A stretch of 64,000 bases of DNA from NCBI GenBank assembly GCA_025331125.1, contig JAOALB010000047.1:62001-126000 (forward strand), written 5' to 3'. The stretch is from Mycogone perniciosa (lineage: Eukaryota; Ascomycota; Sordariomycetes; Hypocreales; Hypocreaceae). Under the pieces are notes generated by a model. The model was not told where the DNA came from, ran no database searches, and was given only the letters and a program-made list of their open reading frames with translations. This document shows positions 1-9,786 of the stretch, piece by piece. Every line of letters starts with the position of its first letter. Positions within the stretch are counted from its first letter, which is position 1. Position numbers and translations under genes: made by a program.

Positions 1-882
1 GCAAGATAGCCAACCCAGAGATGGGAACGTACCTCCATCGACATGAATCCAGGCGTCATAACGATCCGCCAGTTCCCTTAGTCTCCTCCACTCGTCAATG
101 CCATCCAGCGCATAGCGTCCAGTGTTAACCTCACCCACACTGATGGCGATAATGCTAGCCGTCCCTGGCCGCTGGAGTTCCCTCTCCACAGCATTGAGAT
201 CCAATTTCCACGGCTCATCCTCTCCACGGCGCAATTCCTTCACAGACAGCCTTCCCAAGCCGACAATGCTCGCAGCCTTGGAGAGCGAGCTATGTCCCGC
301 GCTCGTCAGGACCTGAATCTCCGCAACCCCGGCCTTGATACACGCACCCAACAAGCCCAAGTCTCCTACACAGCCTGCCTCTTCGCCGAGCTTCTTGCCC
401 AGCACGGCTTCTCTCCCGCAGGCCAAGCCGAGGATGTTACTCGCCGTGGCGCCGGTTGTCAGCGTCCGGCCTTTCCAACCACCCTCCAAGCGGAGCAATT
501 TCACTAGCATCTCTAGCGCTGCGTCTTCAACGGCTGTGGAGACGGTTTGGGTGGGCAGATGGACCTGGACGTTTTGGTCCATGTGTGAGACGACGTTGTC
601 AGCCCACTCTGCGAGCGGGAGGACGCCGCCCGTGACGAAGCCGAAGTAGCGGCTGGATTGGGCCTGGCCACATAGTGCAGGGACGATATCTCGAGTGATA
701 TGCTGGACGACTTGTTCGGCGGATCGGCCGGCGAGGTATGTGGCAGAAGTAGGGTCCGGGAGGGATGATTCAGCGGCTTTGATGGTGGGCAGGGCGGGGA
801 GAGTTGGTTTATCGAGGGATTGGAGCTGGTGGCGTTGGAGGAGGCGAGGCCGTTGAGCCTCAATGTCGAAGAGGTCGCCCAT
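1..882 (-). CDS. PLP-dependent decarboxylase, group II-like (N-terminal part; gene runs off left edge)
   Basis: One exon is visible, complement 33..882, followed by a donor GTACGT (32..27) whose intron leaves the window. The 283 visible codons begin MGDLFDIEAQRPRL and match the N-terminal half of pyridoxal-phosphate decarboxylases of the aromatic-amino-acid/glutamate group. The segment TTGATASNILGLACGREA corresponds to the cofactor-phosphate region. The exon ends in WIHVDG, where the Asp normally contacts the pyridine nitrogen of PLP; the first base of the next codon (G) fits the usual Ala after HVDG. The Schiff-base lysine would lie in the missing part. Family members decarboxylate amino acids in the cytosol; the substrate cannot be told from this half. 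The start was chosen because it is the first ATG of the conserved frame. The family is fairly sure, the specificity unknown. Confidence 0.85.
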   Translation of the reverse strand, partial: MGDLFDIEAQRPRLLQRHQLQSLDKPTLPALPTIKAAESSLPDPTSATYLAGRSAEQVVQHITRDIVPALCGQAQSSRYFGFVTGGVLPLAEWADNVVSHMDQNVQVHLPTQTVSTAVEDAALEMLVKLLRLEGGWKGRTLTTGATASNILGLACGREAVLGKKLGEEAGCVGDLGLLGACIKAGVAEIQVLTSAGHSSLSKAASIVGLGRLSVKELRRGEDEPWKLDLNAVERELQRPGTASIIAISVGEVNTGRYALDGIDEWRRLRELADRYDAWIHVDGGTFPSLGWLSC

Positions 883-1307
883 ACTGATGAATTGGATAAT
901 TGAACGCAGATTGAATTAGAGAAGTATGAGGTGTTGATGTGAAGGTGAGAGGTGAGAGTAAGCTGCCCCGCCATTCTCTGACTCCGGCTCCGACACCGCC
1001 GAGAAATCAATGTCACGGATATGGATGGATATGATACGAGTTGATGGATGTCAGAATTGACGTATCGGCAGTTATGCAGATTCGTATATGAACCAGCAGG
1101 CATAGATCGTATGGACATATAACCACGTATGGACGACTCATCCGTCTATGATGCATCAAAAAGAAAGAAACAAACAAACATTCCCATAAATAGCGCCTGA
1201 GTAATACCGCCCAACACTCCTCTAGCCAGTCTACCTAGACCGCGAGATCCGAGTCTTGCGTGTCCCCGTCTATCAGTACAGCATCACATCCTCATCGCAT
1301 GCAGCTC
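883..1307. other. Intergenic, 425 bp
   Basis: Promoter side of the decarboxylase gene and 3' side of the cytochrome b5-like gene. Open frames here are antisense continuations or short and composition-driven. I see no RNA gene or convincing element. Confidence 0.6.
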
Positions 1308-1537
1308 TCATAGCTTCGCTGTCTCGGCCACTGTGCCAATCTTGTACTTGTCGCCGTACTTCTCCAACACACTCTCGCCGTGGTACTTCCAAAAGGCCTT
1401 GGTCGCGTTCTTGCCAGCGAAGCGCTTCAGGATCTTGGAGCCACCGGGATGTTCGTCCATGAACTCTGTAGATGGAAACACTGTCGCATTAGCTATCAAT
1501 TGACGGAGAAAGGGTGTTATGTGTAAGAGGGCCAGAT

Positions 1538-1582
<45 letters not shown>

Positions 1583-1713
1583 AAGGAAGAGAAGGGAAAG
1601 GGGCTTCGGAACATACTTGTAATGTCGTAGACGTTGCTCTCAACGACGATCCAGTATCCATTCGCATCGTCCTTGTGCGCGCCAACGTCAGCGATTGAGT
1701 ATGTTTGCGACAT
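1308..1713 (-). CDS. Cytochrome b5-like heme-binding protein, 84 aa
   Basis: Two exons, complement(join(1308..1465,1617..1713)), phase-1 intron with donor GTATGT and acceptor CTACAG. The joined 84-residue protein is a single cytochrome b5 domain without a membrane tail. The first heme ligand is in the motif DEHPGG (His38) and the second is probably His61 in KYHGES, 23 residues later, close to the spacing in b5 domains. The splice restores VYDITKFMDEHPGG, which matches the family exactly, so the join is well supported. Family members are soluble electron carriers for desaturases, sterol enzymes or P450s; the partner here is unknown. The intron contains a GA microsatellite. Confidence 0.92.
1539..1579. 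repeat. (GA)n microsatellite inside the cytochrome b5-like intron
   Basis: About 40 bp of uninterrupted AG dinucleotides lie within the single intron of the cytochrome b5-like gene. On the coding strand this is a CT tract, which could act as an extended polypyrimidine stretch. Length polymorphism is likely. Confidence 0.95.
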
Positions 1714-2257
1714 CTTGACCGGCTGTATGCTGTGTATAGGAACGCAATTGGGGAAAGGTATGTGATATCGTTCGTTCGTTCGTTCGTTCAAGGCACAGCG
1801 CAATTCTTTGGTGTATCGCGAAGAATATGAAAGAGAGTGAAGCCGTTGCCAGAAAAGACGGAATCGGATGTTTGCTTCACCCCCGGCACGGTCCCATTCG
1901 TGCCTCGGCTCATTCGAACCCGGATTTCCAGGGACCGCGCTAAACGCAAACACATGGACTGCACCTATGAGGAGTCGCCAATTCGTCAGACGATTGTTGG
2001 GCCTCGGATCCTTCAATGGAAAGCTATGGAGTATCTACACGGTATCGCGTTATCCAGTTCACGTAATAGCAAATAAAAAGACAGCTGTCCATCTATGATG
2101 CTATATGTCCTTTACTAGATATCGGCTGCCAATGTCCTGACCAGATAGATGGATACATAAGCTATGGAGTAGAAAGAATACCGTCCACTGTCCGAAAGAA
2201 AAAAAAAGAAAAGAAAAAAACTCCGAGTAGCCATAGACCTAGCTAGACGCCTTGAAA
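1714..2257. other. Intergenic, 544 bp, with a short TTCG repeat
   Basis: The upstream region of the cytochrome b5-like gene contains a TTCG tetranucleotide repeat at about 1768-1789, roughly 55 bp before its start codon. The rest, to the OMA1 stop, includes an A-rich stretch near 2202-2220. No gene was recognised. Confidence 0.6.
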
Positions 2258-3516
2258 TCAAATCTCTATAATAATCGTTTTGCCCCTCCGCAGTGCCTCC
2301 CTGAATCTATCTGCAAATGCCGTCGTGACCCTACAATCGCTCTCCATGCGCTTCTTCATCGCTTCAGGCATCCACTCCTGAATCTTGGCAATTCTATACT
2401 CGTTCTGCAAGAATTTTACGTCAGTGACCTCTCATCCCGCGCCGGGAACTCAAATCTCATAAAACATACCGATGGATGAGTACTCAGCATCTCGGGAGTC
2501 TCCTGCCCCCCAAACTGCTGGATAGCCTCCATCCTCTGCCAAAACCCTACCGCCTGCCTCGGATCATAGCATGCCTCTGCCATCATCATCAACCCAATGT
2601 AATCGGCCTCGCTCTCCTGCTTCCGCCCCATGGGTAGGTAAAACAGCAGGTCCTGGAGGTAATAACCCCCAATAAAGTTCCACAGTCCGAACAGCGCAAG
2701 ACCCGGTAGCGCGCCAGCAAGGAAGAAGAGACTTCCTGCTGTGAGGTTCCCTACCCAGGCGGCGGAGAGTCGTTCGGCGGCGTGGGAGGCCGTGTTATGT
2801 GCGATTTCGTGTCCGAGGACGGCGGCCAGCGCATCCTCGCCGCGGCATACGTTGAGGATACCGCTATGGACAAAGACCTTTCCTCCCGGGAGGACAAACG
2901 CATTCGCAGTCTCTAGAGCACAGCAAGATCAGCACCAAAACACCCAATATTCAAGAAGGAAGGTATCCAACGTACTGTTATCCGCAATCACGCGCACCTC
3001 CCAATCCAAATCCTCCATCCCACTCACCGGAATCAACCGCTTCATCACCCTCTTCACCAACATCGTCCTCGGGTCCCAATCCGACAGGAAATGCCCGCCC
3101 TGCTCCTCCACCTGCTGCACAATTCCCTCGACAGCACGCGAATACGCGCGCGCCACCAGCGCATCCGACAGGAAGTTGAACCTGCGCCGCCCCGTCACCG
3201 GCACCGTCTGCGAATTGTACAGGTAAAACACCACGGCCGCAACCACAGAGCACGCCACCAGCGCGCGCGAGTTGCGGCTGGTGCCTGCGCTGGTGAACTT
3301 CCCCGCCAAGGCGTCGGACACGAGGGGTTTTGCGGTGCGAAGACGCTCGTTGAGGTCGTCGGGATGAGACCGGAGACATCTTGATTGCGAGAGATGACGC
3401 TGGTGATGATTATGGAAGGCAATGGAGAGGACGACGGGTTGTGAGGCAGCGGGAAGGGTCGTGCCGGGGAGGCGGGCCGGTAAGCGGACGAGGCGAGCGA
3501 GACGCGGGGAGATCAT
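2258..3516 (-). CDS. OMA1: Mitochondrial metalloendopeptidase OMA1 (M48 family), 376 aa
   Basis: Three exons, complement(join(2258..2404,2470..2912,2976..3516)). The N-terminus is Arg-rich and low in acidic residues (MISPRLARLVRLPARLPG), as in a mitochondrial presequence. A transmembrane stretch (ALVACSVVAAVVFYLY) follows. The M48 core comes next: NAFVLPGGKVFV, the zinc motif HEIAH (residues 215-219), a second hydrophobic segment (TAGSLFFLAGALPGLALF) and the third-ligand motif ESEAD. The STHPS motif joins cleanly to NEYRIAKIQEW across the second intron. OMA1 is a stress-activated inner-membrane protease that cleaves OPA1/Mgm1-type and other substrates. Length and motif order are normal for the fungal family. 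Confidence 0.94.
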
Positions 3517-4722
3517 GGCGATTGGCGAGGAGGAAAGGATCCCCCAGCTTGTGCCTCGCTAAAGTGGGCGTCGCCGGGGGTTGCGAAGGGAGAAGGGCGA
3601 AAGAAAGAGAGAAGCACAAGACGCTGAGATGTTGGTTTTGTTGGTGTTGGAGGGGAAAAGCACCGAGGATGGAGATAGTGGCTAATGACTGAAGTCCGTA
3701 CTGAAGGCCGCTAGAAGCCGTGCTCAGACGATAGGGCTGATCTAGCACTCCATTGTGCTATTACTGGTCTGACATTTTAGTAAGATCATAATGATCGTCG
3801 TGTGAATCTTTCCTTTTTCTTGAATCTATTCCTCTAAATAGGTAATATTCAAGCATGATTGCCATGTATCCTCGCCATTACACTTCAAACCTTGCAGCAT
3901 CTAGCGATAGTGCACACGCTCATCATAGAGTCATCATCAGCGCAGACTTGGAAACAGACAGTCATGGTTTAAGCCTCAAGAAGGTTCCTCGAAAAACGAC
4001 TTTATAAATTCATAAATCTACAAATATCAAACAAAGAATGGTCCTTTATTCTATCCATGACTTCATCCTATCTACTAATTAGTTCTGTCACCTAAACTAC
4101 CTAGGTAATAGTCGTAGACACAACACCCCATAGGATTCGGCATTGACCACCCAACTCATCAACGTGGGCCCAACAACAACCTACAGCCAAGACTCATACT
4201 ATCGCCCAAATCACCATCGTGCGTATGCCAGTATTCTTCTCACATGAATCTCATCTACAAAGGCAATATCATTCATTACACAACATACCATCATGCACAT
4301 GCCCAGGGTATCACAAGCCCTGCCTAACGTCCTTGCAGATATCGCCAGATATAGATCGTCTCGCAACGATATCACTGTCAGTCAGTTGTCATCAGACAAG
4401 AAACACACTCAATGGATCAATGGGTACTTCGTACTCCGTACCCAATTTCTATAACGCCAAAACAGTCAGCCCTATGTCCGGAGCGCTCCGGAAGTTCCCG
4501 GCACCTCTGAGCTCGAAGCTCCAAGAGCTAGTTTGTACTTCGTACATAGGTACGAGGCCTATGACTCGTACTACTTAAAGCATCAAGAAGCTCATCCCAT
4601 CTCACCTCTTTCCAACTCGCATCCTCCCTCTCCAGCTCCAAACACCTCAAGCAGATTCGATCTTCACAGTGTCCCAAATTTAAACATACCAAGAAACCTT
4701 TCATCCACAACAAATCTTCACC
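3517..4722. other. Intergenic, 1.2 kb, divergent promoter region
   Basis: The region lies between the divergent OMA1 and DUF985 genes. It contains AT-rich stretches (about 3990-4080) and one copy of the TACTCCGTAC motif (4432-4441). Open frames are short and show no recognisable family. Confidence 0.6.
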
Positions 4723-5352
4723 ATGAGCGAGCAAAACGTCTTCAAGCCCAGCTACACGCCCTCCGGAGCGGAAGAGTCCCCTGCCGTCAAGAAAACCCTC
4801 TCGGACTTCTCCCTCACTCCACACGTCGAGGGCGGTTACTTCGTAGTAACCGATGTCGACAACACCTTTGTCCCTTCTCCTTACCCCCTAGAGTCTCTCT
4901 CCCAGCGCACCATCGACCTCGCCGGCGGCCTTGCTCCGGACTTTGACCCGTCGCTCCGCCGATTCTCTACCACCATCTACTACTACCTGACTCCCAACCG
5001 TCCCCAGGGCTCGTTCCACCGCAACCGAAGCCGCATTGTCCACACTCTGCACCGCGGCCGCGGCCGGTACGTGCTCATCCACACCAACGGCGACATCGAG
5101 TCTTTCATCGTCGGCCCAAACATCGACAAGGGCGAGAAGATCCAGTGGGTTGTCGAGGGTGGCGTGTGGAAGGCAAGCTTCCTCCTCCCCGCCGAGGATG
5201 GCAACGAGGGTGGCAACGAGGGCTTGCTCATCACAGAGACCGTGGTCCCGGGCTTCGAGTATGCCGACCACGAATTCCTCTCGAACGAACGACTTGCCGA
5301 AATCCTCCCTGAAGAAAAGGCCAAGGATCTCAAGTGGCTAGTGAAGCATTAA
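4723..5352 (+). CDS. DUF985 / cupin_5 superfamily protein, 209 aa
   Basis: A single exon encodes 209 residues starting MSEQNVFKPSY. The family core is clear: LTPHVEGGYFVVT, then STTIYYYLTPNRPQGSFHRNR, then HRGRGRYVLIH, and near the end ETVVPGFEYADHEF. This is a RmlC-like jelly-roll cupin of the DUF985 type, the group that includes yeast YML079W. Family members form cupin barrels whose ligand and reaction are poorly known, so no substrate is proposed. A pyrimidine-rich leader and the context ACCATGA precede the start. Length is slightly above the usual family length because of an N-terminal extension of about 30 residues. Confidence 0.92.
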   Translation: MSEQNVFKPSYTPSGAEESPAVKKTLSDFSLTPHVEGGYFVVTDVDNTFVPSPYPLESLSQRTIDLAGGLAPDFDPSLRRFSTTIYYYLTPNRPQGSFHRNRSRIVHTLHRGRGRYVLIHTNGDIESFIVGPNIDKGEKIQWVVEGGVWKASFLLPAEDGNEGGNEGLLITETVVPGFEYADHEFLSNERLAEILPEEKAKDLKWLVKH

Positions 5353-5608
5353 AATGGGGTGTCGTGGTGGAAGGGGAGGCTATCGAATTGTCCAGATAGA
5401 CTTGTGGGTTTTTAGCAACACTTTGGGTCGAGGATAGAAAAGGCTGGTTGGCGCCTGACAGATGACTTATGAACTCGTGGCGAAGATGGCATTGTAGCCC
5501 AATACGCCATGCGAATATGACCGCAAATTTTGCATTCGGTTTCTTATCCTTGAAATGCCTTGTGTCGTTTTTGGCCTTGCCTTGTATGTACTTTGTGATT
5601 CTCACTGT

Positions 5609-7144
5609 TTAGGCTCTTCTGAGGTATGCATGTCGATCCGGTTCACTCCTGAACCTCATCCTTGACCTTGCTCTTGGCTGTTCCCCTGGATGGGGTTTCC
5701 TACCCCAAACGACAAAGATGGGCAAGTATGCATGAATGCGAGTATCAGCCAAGTCATGTCGAACATCCACAAGCGAAACCTAGAGATGACCATCAGCCTC
5801 GTCCTTGACGTCCTCCGGATGCTCCTCCATTGAAGAAAGTTACCTGAATCTCGTTGAATGTTCGTCCAAGCACACGGTGAAACAGTCCGATGGTGAAGCC
5901 GCTCAACCCCGTCTCCATATTTTGCTGCCACATCCAGCCGATTTCCTTGAGCTTTTCGTCTTTGGGCCAGCTATTGAGTGGAATCTTGTACACACATTCG
6001 TGTACATCGACGAAGCCCACGCGTTCGTACATGTCCCGTATGTCGCAACCCTGGGTCAGGGGCCGTTCGGCAGTCTCACCGGCAATTATCATATCGCGGA
6101 ACCAGCGCGCTAAAGCACTATCTGATTTCAGAGTACCATCATCACAGTGTGGGAGGACATCGAGTTCCTGGGACTCGAACCAGCCGCCGGGTTCCAGTGC
6201 ATCAAAAGCCTGTTTGACAATTTGGGATTCGTAATCAGACCAACAGCCAGCGGTGGATCTGGTGTGAACGTAATCGAATTTTTGAGTGTATGTCCACTCC
6301 TCGGATCTGCACGAGCGACGAGACCGCGTTGGTTAGCGGCTGACATTGCCTCTCTCTTCTGGGTCCTGAAGGCGTTGAATATTTGCCAAGATAAGGTACG
6401 TGTGACTTACGAATCCTCAACGAAGAACTCAACGTTAGGTGGCACTTCCGGTGGTTGAATTGGTGACAGATCCGTGGCTGTAACTTTGGCATGGGGGAAT
6501 CTATCACCCATTTCGATGGCCCAGTCTCCTATCCCGGTAGCGATATCGAGAATAGAGTGTGGGGGGTTGGTGTCTAGAGGAGCGAAGTAGAGTCTATCAT
6601 CGAAAAGCTTCTTCAAGGCCACGTTCTGGAGTGTCAGTCGCTCCTGTTCTGGAAGATCGTTGGGAAAGGCATATGCTGTGGCGGATATGATTAGCAACGG
6701 TATAAGCCTACGAACATTGGAGATGGGAATAACTTACAGCCTTCCCGATAGGCATGATAAGTCCGGCCAAATTGCGTAGGAAAGTTTACGACACTCTCCG
6801 AGAGAGATCTAGACTCGTCCTCACTGTGGGCCCAGGTCAGTTTTTTCCATCAGATGAGCGCTATGGCATAAAAAAAAGGGACAGTGCCCAAAATCATCTC
6901 CAGGGGGATGTTGTTGGGTGGGTATAAACTCACGGGGAATCCGCCATGGGCTAGAAAAACACTGTTAACGGTTGCTGATTATACAGAGGGCACAAACTAA
7001 GAATGGAAAACAACATACATCGGGCTCAATGAAGCTACTGCCTCGAGAATTCGTGGAAGAGACATTGAAGGTAAATAGGAAACCGTCTAAGCTGGAGGCA
7101 GCTCTGTCACGGCCACTCTCTGATGGTGATGGCTTGTCTCCCAT
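5609..7144 (-). CDS. LaeA-like SAM-dependent methyltransferase, 375 aa, six exons
   Basis: Proposed exons: complement(join(5609..5779,5844..6306,6411..6675,6738..6823,6934..6950,7019..7144)); every junction keeps frame. Exon 2 is only 17 nt. The protein has a polar N-terminus, then FGRTYHAYREG, the SAM-binding motif I ILDIATGIGD (about residues 118-127), TDLSP after motif II, the DYVHTRSTAGCW region, and a C-terminal IGWMWQQNMETGLSGF. This order is typical of fungal LaeA-like/UMTA methyltransferases; LaeA itself is a nuclear regulator of secondary metabolism, but many paralogues have unknown substrates. The start at 7144 is the first ATG after an in-frame stop and has the context GCCATGG. A shorter start at 6947 would drop exon 1 and most of the N-terminus. 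The upstream region is unusually long (5 kb). Confidence 0.9.
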
Positions 7145-7635
7145 GGCTATAGACGGTGTTGCTGGCTCAAGTTCGTGGATTCAGGGCAATATATTAAAGC
7201 TGGGAAAAGGTCCAATCGATCGACCAGAGAGAATACAAGGCGGCGGAGGCGGTGGAGGGAGAGACGAAGTAGCGGCGGTTTGTTTAAGTCCTTTATGGAG
7301 AAGCGCACTCGAACACAGTGTTCACAGTGGGCGTTGCAGATGGAGTGGAGAGTCGTGACGTGAACAACGAAGCCTTGGGAGGAGGAGAAGGAATGGGGCC
7401 CGACCAAACTGTCGGAGAAGACCAAAATGGGGACGATGAGATAAGATAGATGAGCAGGGATATATGGAGAAGCAGAGGGGTAGGACTGGGGAGCGTGAGG
7501 CTGTCTCTGCCGGCCTTCCTTGACGTTGGACCAAGCAGGCGGTAACAGGATAGGGACAAGGATAGGGATAGATGCTGTGGTAATATGAACGACAACAAAA
7601 GTACCATGAGAAGCAGGGCATTCGGCATGTACTCG

Positions 7636-7692
7636 TAGCAGCAGTACTCGCAGCAGCAGTAGTAATAGTAGTAGTAACAGCAGTAGCAGTAT
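7636..7692. repeat. Imperfect AGC/AGT trinucleotide repeat
   Basis: Runs of CAG and TAG triplets alternate over about 57 bp, about 500 bp upstream of the methyltransferase start. They encode nothing recognisable. Confidence 0.85.
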
Positions 7693-8184
7693 TTTCGGCT
7701 GCAGTTATTAATGCCGAACGAAATGGAGACGGCTCAAACTGGGGACCCTCGGCGATGGCTGACCAACATGCTCAACAGTCTCAATATGTATCACATGGAT
7801 AGAGATCTGAGATCTCTCACAAGCAAGAGATGGATCAATATGGCAGTGGCGCGGGACGGGATGGGCGAGTGAATGAGGTCAGAACCAGAACGGAAGAGAT
7901 GTCAACACAAGGAGAAACAGACGACTCTACTCGTAGTTGAGCCGGCCCGGGCCCAACCCATGTGGACAAAGGAGACAGACAGCAAAGCACATCCCGCCCA
8001 CTAGGTTCAGTTCAGCGGCTCTCGCAGCAAAAAGTCCCAGGTCCCGGGAAGCCGGTTCGGCCAAAGAGTGGGGACGCAAGGGAGTGAGGGAAAAAGGAGC
8101 GAGACCGAGGCGAGACGAGAATGTGAGACGGGATCCTCTTTGAGCAGGGCCTATATCCATGGATTGTATATAGGTACATACTCG

Positions 8185-8229
8185 TACTCCGTACTCCGTA
8201 CATATTATATATACATATATATATATTAA
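8185..8229. repeat. Overlapping TACTCCGTAC copies followed by a TA-rich tract
   Basis: Two overlapping copies of TACTCCGTAC (8185-8194 and 8192-8201) run directly into alternating TA/CA sequence to about 8227. Confidence 0.8.
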
Positions 8230-8334
8230 CGTATGGGGACTAGTACAGACAGTTATATAATAGTGGCATTGAGGTAAGCTCAAAGCAGTAGGAGAGCCTC
8301 GCGTGGTCTTCAAGTGCGGGCACGTTGCCTGACA

Positions 8335-8385
8335 GAAAAAGGAAAAAAAAGAGAGAGAGAAAAAGAGAAAAAGAGAAAAAGAGAG
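8335..8385. repeat. Purine (A/G) tract
   Basis: About 50 nt consist only of A and G, largely GA and GAAAAA units. Confidence 0.85.
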
Positions 8386-8665
8386 CCAACCCAGAGAGGG
8401 TGTGGCGATTGGTAAGGTGTGTGGCCCAAAACCCGGCGGCCTGGGTCGGGTGTCTCCAGTCCGTTTACCCGCCTGTCTGGGCCTGGAGGCTTGCTTGGGC
8501 ACAGACAAGGGCCCTGGATTGGGGTACTACTCGTATTAGCGGACGCTCACTTGGAGCAGATCGCAGATTGCCAAATCGACGCCATCGTTTGTTTAATTCG
8601 TTTTAGGGGCGTTGGCCGTGTCTCATCTCATCTCACGGCAGGGGAGGTACGAAGACCGAGGCAAA

Positions 8666-8690
8666 GGCAAGGCAAGGCAAGGCAAGGCAA
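8666..8690. repeat. (GGCAA)5 microsatellite
   Basis: Five perfect tandem copies of GGCAA. Confidence 0.92.
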
Positions 8691-8847
8691 ACATGGTGGC
8701 TTGCTTCGTTGTCAACAACAGGAGACATGGCTGATGCAGAGCAGAGGAGTTTTGGCTCAGGCTGAGAAACAGGGGAGGGGAGAGGAGAAGTGGAGAGAAA
8801 AGAGAGAAGACGAAAGATGGGACGAGAGATGAATGCATGCCGGCAGT

Positions 8848-8875
8848 GGGAGAGGAGAGGAGAGGAGAGGAGAGG
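8848..8875. repeat. (GGAGA)n microsatellite
   Basis: Five or more tandem copies of GGAGA. Confidence 0.9.
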
Positions 8876-9589
8876 GCCAAAAAAAAGAAAATGACAGAGA
8901 AGAGGTGGGGGAGAATCGCCGATCGCAGCCCAAAACACCAGTCAGTCACCAGTGCTTCAAGAACAAAAATAGCAGTACGGAGTAGTTGTGGTACTATATA
9001 TTAATTCTTAATATCACCTACCTGCACACATGCATGCGTCAGAGGGTTGCATTTGGATTGTCGTCGCTTAAAAGCTCCACGAGAGAGGCAATCTGGCGGG
9101 TTCGAGACTGCTGAATCTTCCCTTGCAACTTGCAAGATTGGATGTGAGGCAACACAATGACCTGCAGTAGACAGCCAAAGATGGTGTTGGCATCCATCCA
9201 TCCCGTCTCATCTCATCCCCTCGCCTAAGCCTCGTTTGTTCTAGATGAGGCGATCACCCGCTTTGCGTAACAGTCGGCCGAAACAAAACGTGCCAACATC
9301 CGGATTCGTAGATGCGAGCATCCTACTCGTACCGCTACTAGTAAGGTAGTATTAGAGTAGTACTAGAGAGGGCAGGCTGGACGCCAAGGCACGCTGTGGC
9401 TGCAAACTTCCCTTGCTTGTCTTACATAGATACCTGGAATGAATGTCTAATGCGCCAGTTCTTGAGGCTGGTCTGGTGACCACATGTGATTCTGATTAGA
9501 TATTGCTTGCAGATTCCAATTAGCAAAGCGGGTACCTGTCGGTCGTGGCAATTGACAGGGAGCGGAGAAGGGAGAGGAGAAAGAAAGAA

Positions 9590-9616
9590 AACAAATAAAC
9601 AAACAAACAAACAAAC
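9590..9616. repeat. (AAAC)n microsatellite
   Basis: About six AAAC/AAAT tetranucleotide copies in tandem. Confidence 0.9.
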
Positions 9617-9760
9617 CCGCATTGCTGCCGAAAGCGTGCCCGAAAATCATCGCAAGGCAAATAAATACGACTTTCTACATCGTCACGCCCCCACCATCCC
9701 TCTCAGCTCTGTCAGCCTGTCAGCCTGTCTGCCTGTCTTGTCTGTTGGCTCCATGACGGA

Positions 9761-9786
9761 ACCAAACCAAACCAAACCAAACCAAA
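9761..9786. repeat. (ACCAA)5 microsatellite
   Basis: Five tandem copies of ACCAA. Confidence 0.92.

Noticed and set aside
513..1118. 201-codon minus-strand open frame
   Set aside because: Its 3' half lies within the decarboxylase coding exon, read in another frame; Ser-rich shadow translation.
7927..8508. 193-codon minus-strand open frame
   Set aside because: Low-complexity, overlaps purine tracts and TA repeats, no domain, no splice or start context that supports a gene.
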